Origin: Coriobacteriales bacterium
GTDB taxonomy: Bacteria; Actinomycetota; Coriobacteriia; Coriobacteriales; UBA8131
Direction: 5' to 3'
DNA: 15,445 nt
Assembly: GCA_031282085.1 (NCBI GenBank)
Contig: JAITEK010000103.1
Span: 1 to 15,445 of the forward strand
Of this stretch, positions 14,570 to 15,445 are shown piece by piece. Under the pieces are notes generated by a model that had not been told where the DNA came from, made no database searches, and was given only the letters and a program-made list of their open reading frames with translations. Each line of letters begins with the position of its first letter. The first letter of the stretch is position 1. A program made the translations under genes and the position numbers.

Positions 14570-14742
14570 ACGAGTACGGCTGCGCCGTCCCGCGGCGTGT
14601 TGTGCGCCCGGCGGCTAGCGCCGCCGGGTGGATTCTGGCATAAAGCCAGAATGACGGGCGGCTGTTCGTCGCCCCGGGTTTGTCCCGGGGTCACCGCGAA
14701 CGGTAGCGAGTGACACCTGGAGAGCGCAGCAGCGCGACGCAC
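14570..14742 (+). repeat. Composite palindromic element, copy 3 (B-> <-A, short core)
   Basis: Module B (14570-14661) aligns with copy 1 over 83 nt from ACGAG to the end of the palindrome without a gap. It carries ACGGC/GCCGT, the CCGGCGGC/GCCGCCGG hairpin, and a palindrome at 14632-14652 whose inner pair is C-G where other copies have G-C. Module A in reverse (14667-14742) carries a palindrome with CCCCGGG/CCCGGGG arms (14672-14690) and a stem that is GTCAC/GTGAC instead of GTCGC/GCGAC. It follows copy 2 after 9 nt, in the same orientation. Confidence 0.85.
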
Positions 14743-14745
14743 GGT

Positions 14746-14762
14746 TTTGGGACAAGCCCAAA
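14746..14762 (+). repeat. Solitary short palindrome after the rpiB stop
   Basis: Arms TTTGGG/CCCAAA enclose ACAAG, followed by GTGACGGGC. It begins 16 nt past the rpiB stop codon, so it would form a hairpin in the 3' untranslated part of rpiB mRNA. It is the smallest member of the family here. Confidence 0.75.
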
Positions 14763-14778
14763 GTGACGGGCCCTTTTG

Positions 14779-15222
14779 CTACTCCAGGGCGCCTATCTTT
14801 GCGACGCGGTCGGCATGGCGGCCCTCGCCGAAGGGGGTGGAGAGAAAGCTGGTGAGTATCTGTTTGTTGGTCTCCAGGCTGACAAAGCGACCGGAAAGCG
14901 CGATGACGTTGGCATCGTTGTGCTCACGCGCCAGCGCGGCGAACTGCGGGCTGGTGATGTTGGCAGCGCGAACGCCGGGTATCTTGTTGGCGGCTATCGC
15001 CATGCCGATGCCCGTTCCGCAAACGAGCACACCGCGCTGTGCCGCACCCGAGGTGACTTCGCGGGCAACCTGGGCTGCGTAATCCGGGTAGTCTACGCGC
15101 GCGTCGGTGGCAGGCCCGAGGTCGCGCACCTCAAAGCCCTCTTGCGCAAGCCAAGCTGCCAGTTGCTGCTTTTGCTCAAACCCGGCGTGGTCGCTTGCCA
15201 GTGCTATCGCGGTTGTTGGCAT
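14779..15222 (-). CDS. rpiB: Ribose-5-phosphate isomerase B
   Basis: RpiB interconverts ribulose 5-phosphate and ribose 5-phosphate in the pentose phosphate pathway, feeding PRPP synthesis. The 147-residue protein has the N-terminal SDHAGFEQK (D11, H12), the catalytic-base Cys in LVCGTGIGM (C68) and REHNDANVIALSGR (H101, N102), all typical of the RpiB/LacAB family. The spacing favours RpiB over the galactose-6-phosphate isomerase subunits, and no lac genes are nearby. The ATG at 15222 has AAAGGAAA a few bases upstream. It is separated from glyA by the repeat region, so cotranscription is uncertain. Confidence 0.94.
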   Translation of the reverse strand: MPTTAIALASDHAGFEQKQQLAAWLAQEGFEVRDLGPATDARVDYPDYAAQVAREVTSGAAQRGVLVCGTGIGMAIAANKIPGVRAANITSPQFAALAREHNDANVIALSGRFVSLETNKQILTSFLSTPFGEGRHADRVAKIGALE

Positions 15223-15281
15223 CGTTTTCCTTTCTCTCTGTGTGGAACGGGACAGTGACAGGGGGACGGGGTTGTCAGGGG

Positions 15282-15415
15282 GTCAGACTGTGTGAAAAAT
15301 CCGCCCCAACGCTACAAACCTGCTATCACCGCTGCGAAACGTCGCGTCTACCTACAATTTTTCCACGTGGATTCTGGGATAAACCCAGAATGACGGATTT
15401 TTCACACAGTCTGAC
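15282..15415. repeat. 90-bp segment flanked by a perfect 22-bp inverted repeat
   Basis: The left arm (15282-15303) begins GTCAGACTGTG and ends AAAATCCG; the right arm (15394-15415) is its exact reverse complement. The spacer contains a member of the palindrome family at 15371-15391 (loop ATAAA), whose usual TGACGG tail runs straight into the right arm. The repeat ends sharply at both sides, and I see no target duplication. The segment lies 60 nt upstream of rpiB. It could be a MITE, an invertible segment or a structured RNA element. Confidence 0.8.
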
Positions 15416-15420
15416 GTGCA

Positions 15421-15445
15421 CCTTAACACTCATTGGGTGTCAAGG
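15421..15445. repeat. Imperfect hairpin at the window edge
   Basis: CCTTAACAC and GTGTCAAGG pair over nine positions with one A-C mismatch around a 7-nt loop. It reaches the last base of the window, so its full extent is unknown. It follows the 22-bp inverted repeat by 5 nt and may belong to the same mobile or structured block. Confidence 0.4.

Larger units (their letters stand above)
14192..14778. other. 587-nt intergenic region made mostly of repeats
   Basis: No credible gene lies between rpiB and glyA. From glyA outward the region holds a possible promoter (14250-14255), composite element copy 2 with a G-rich core, composite copy 3, and a short palindrome just after the rpiB stop. Short frames of 68-73 codons crossing the repeats have no family features or ribosome sites. 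I see no transposase. Confidence 0.85.

Noticed and set aside
14337..14742. Short - strand frames of 68-73 codons in the rpiB-glyA gap
   Set aside because: They are translations of the repeat modules and the G/C-rich tract (Pro, Arg and Ala runs), without ribosome sites.

Overview
The window looks like a stretch of GC-rich actinobacterial chromosome, most likely from the class Coriobacteriia (Eggerthellaceae and relatives). This rests on gene order and family features, not on a database search. The supporting features are an atpI-like/BEFHAGDC cluster with separate atpF and atpH, a b subunit that starts with a signal-peptide-like segment, murA directly after atpC, a LytR-CpsA-Psr (LCP) protein with a LytR_C tail, and several TTG/GTG starts.

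Layout: only larE, a PP-loop sulfur transferase of the nickel-pincer cofactor pathway, is on the + strand (226-1026). Everything else is on the - strand. Read in the direction of transcription, from high to low coordinates, the order is rpiB, a 0.6-kb repeat-filled gap, glyA, upp, a ComEB-type dCMP deaminase, a candidate promoter with a dyad operator, an AtpI-like membrane protein, atpB, atpE, atpF, atpH, atpA, atpG, atpD, atpC, murA, a repeat-bearing gap, and an LCP cell-wall polymer ligase. larE and the LCP gene converge on another repeat block.

The genes fall into three functional groups. rpiB, glyA, upp and the dCMP deaminase make ribose 5-phosphate, methylene-THF, UMP and dUMP, the inputs for PRPP and thymidylate synthesis. 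The atp genes encode a complete F1Fo ATP synthase whose c subunit looks proton-coupled. murA and the LCP protein act in peptidoglycan precursor synthesis and in attaching polymers to the wall.

The unexplained part is the intergenic DNA. Twelve copies of a small palindrome (typically arms CTGGG/CCCAG, loop ACAAG or ATAAA, usually followed by TGACG) lie between genes and never inside them. Their arms differ between copies, but most stay complementary. Six of the twelve belong to three copies of a larger composite in which two different modules (called A and B here) face each other as B-> <-A, resembling a REPIN/BIME. Two more sit in a 69-bp tandem repeat inside the atp operon between atpG and atpD. 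Another lies inside a 90-bp segment flanked by a perfect 22-bp inverted repeat upstream of rpiB, which could be a MITE or an invertible switch. I saw no tRNA, rRNA, CRISPR array, transposase gene or prophage gene.
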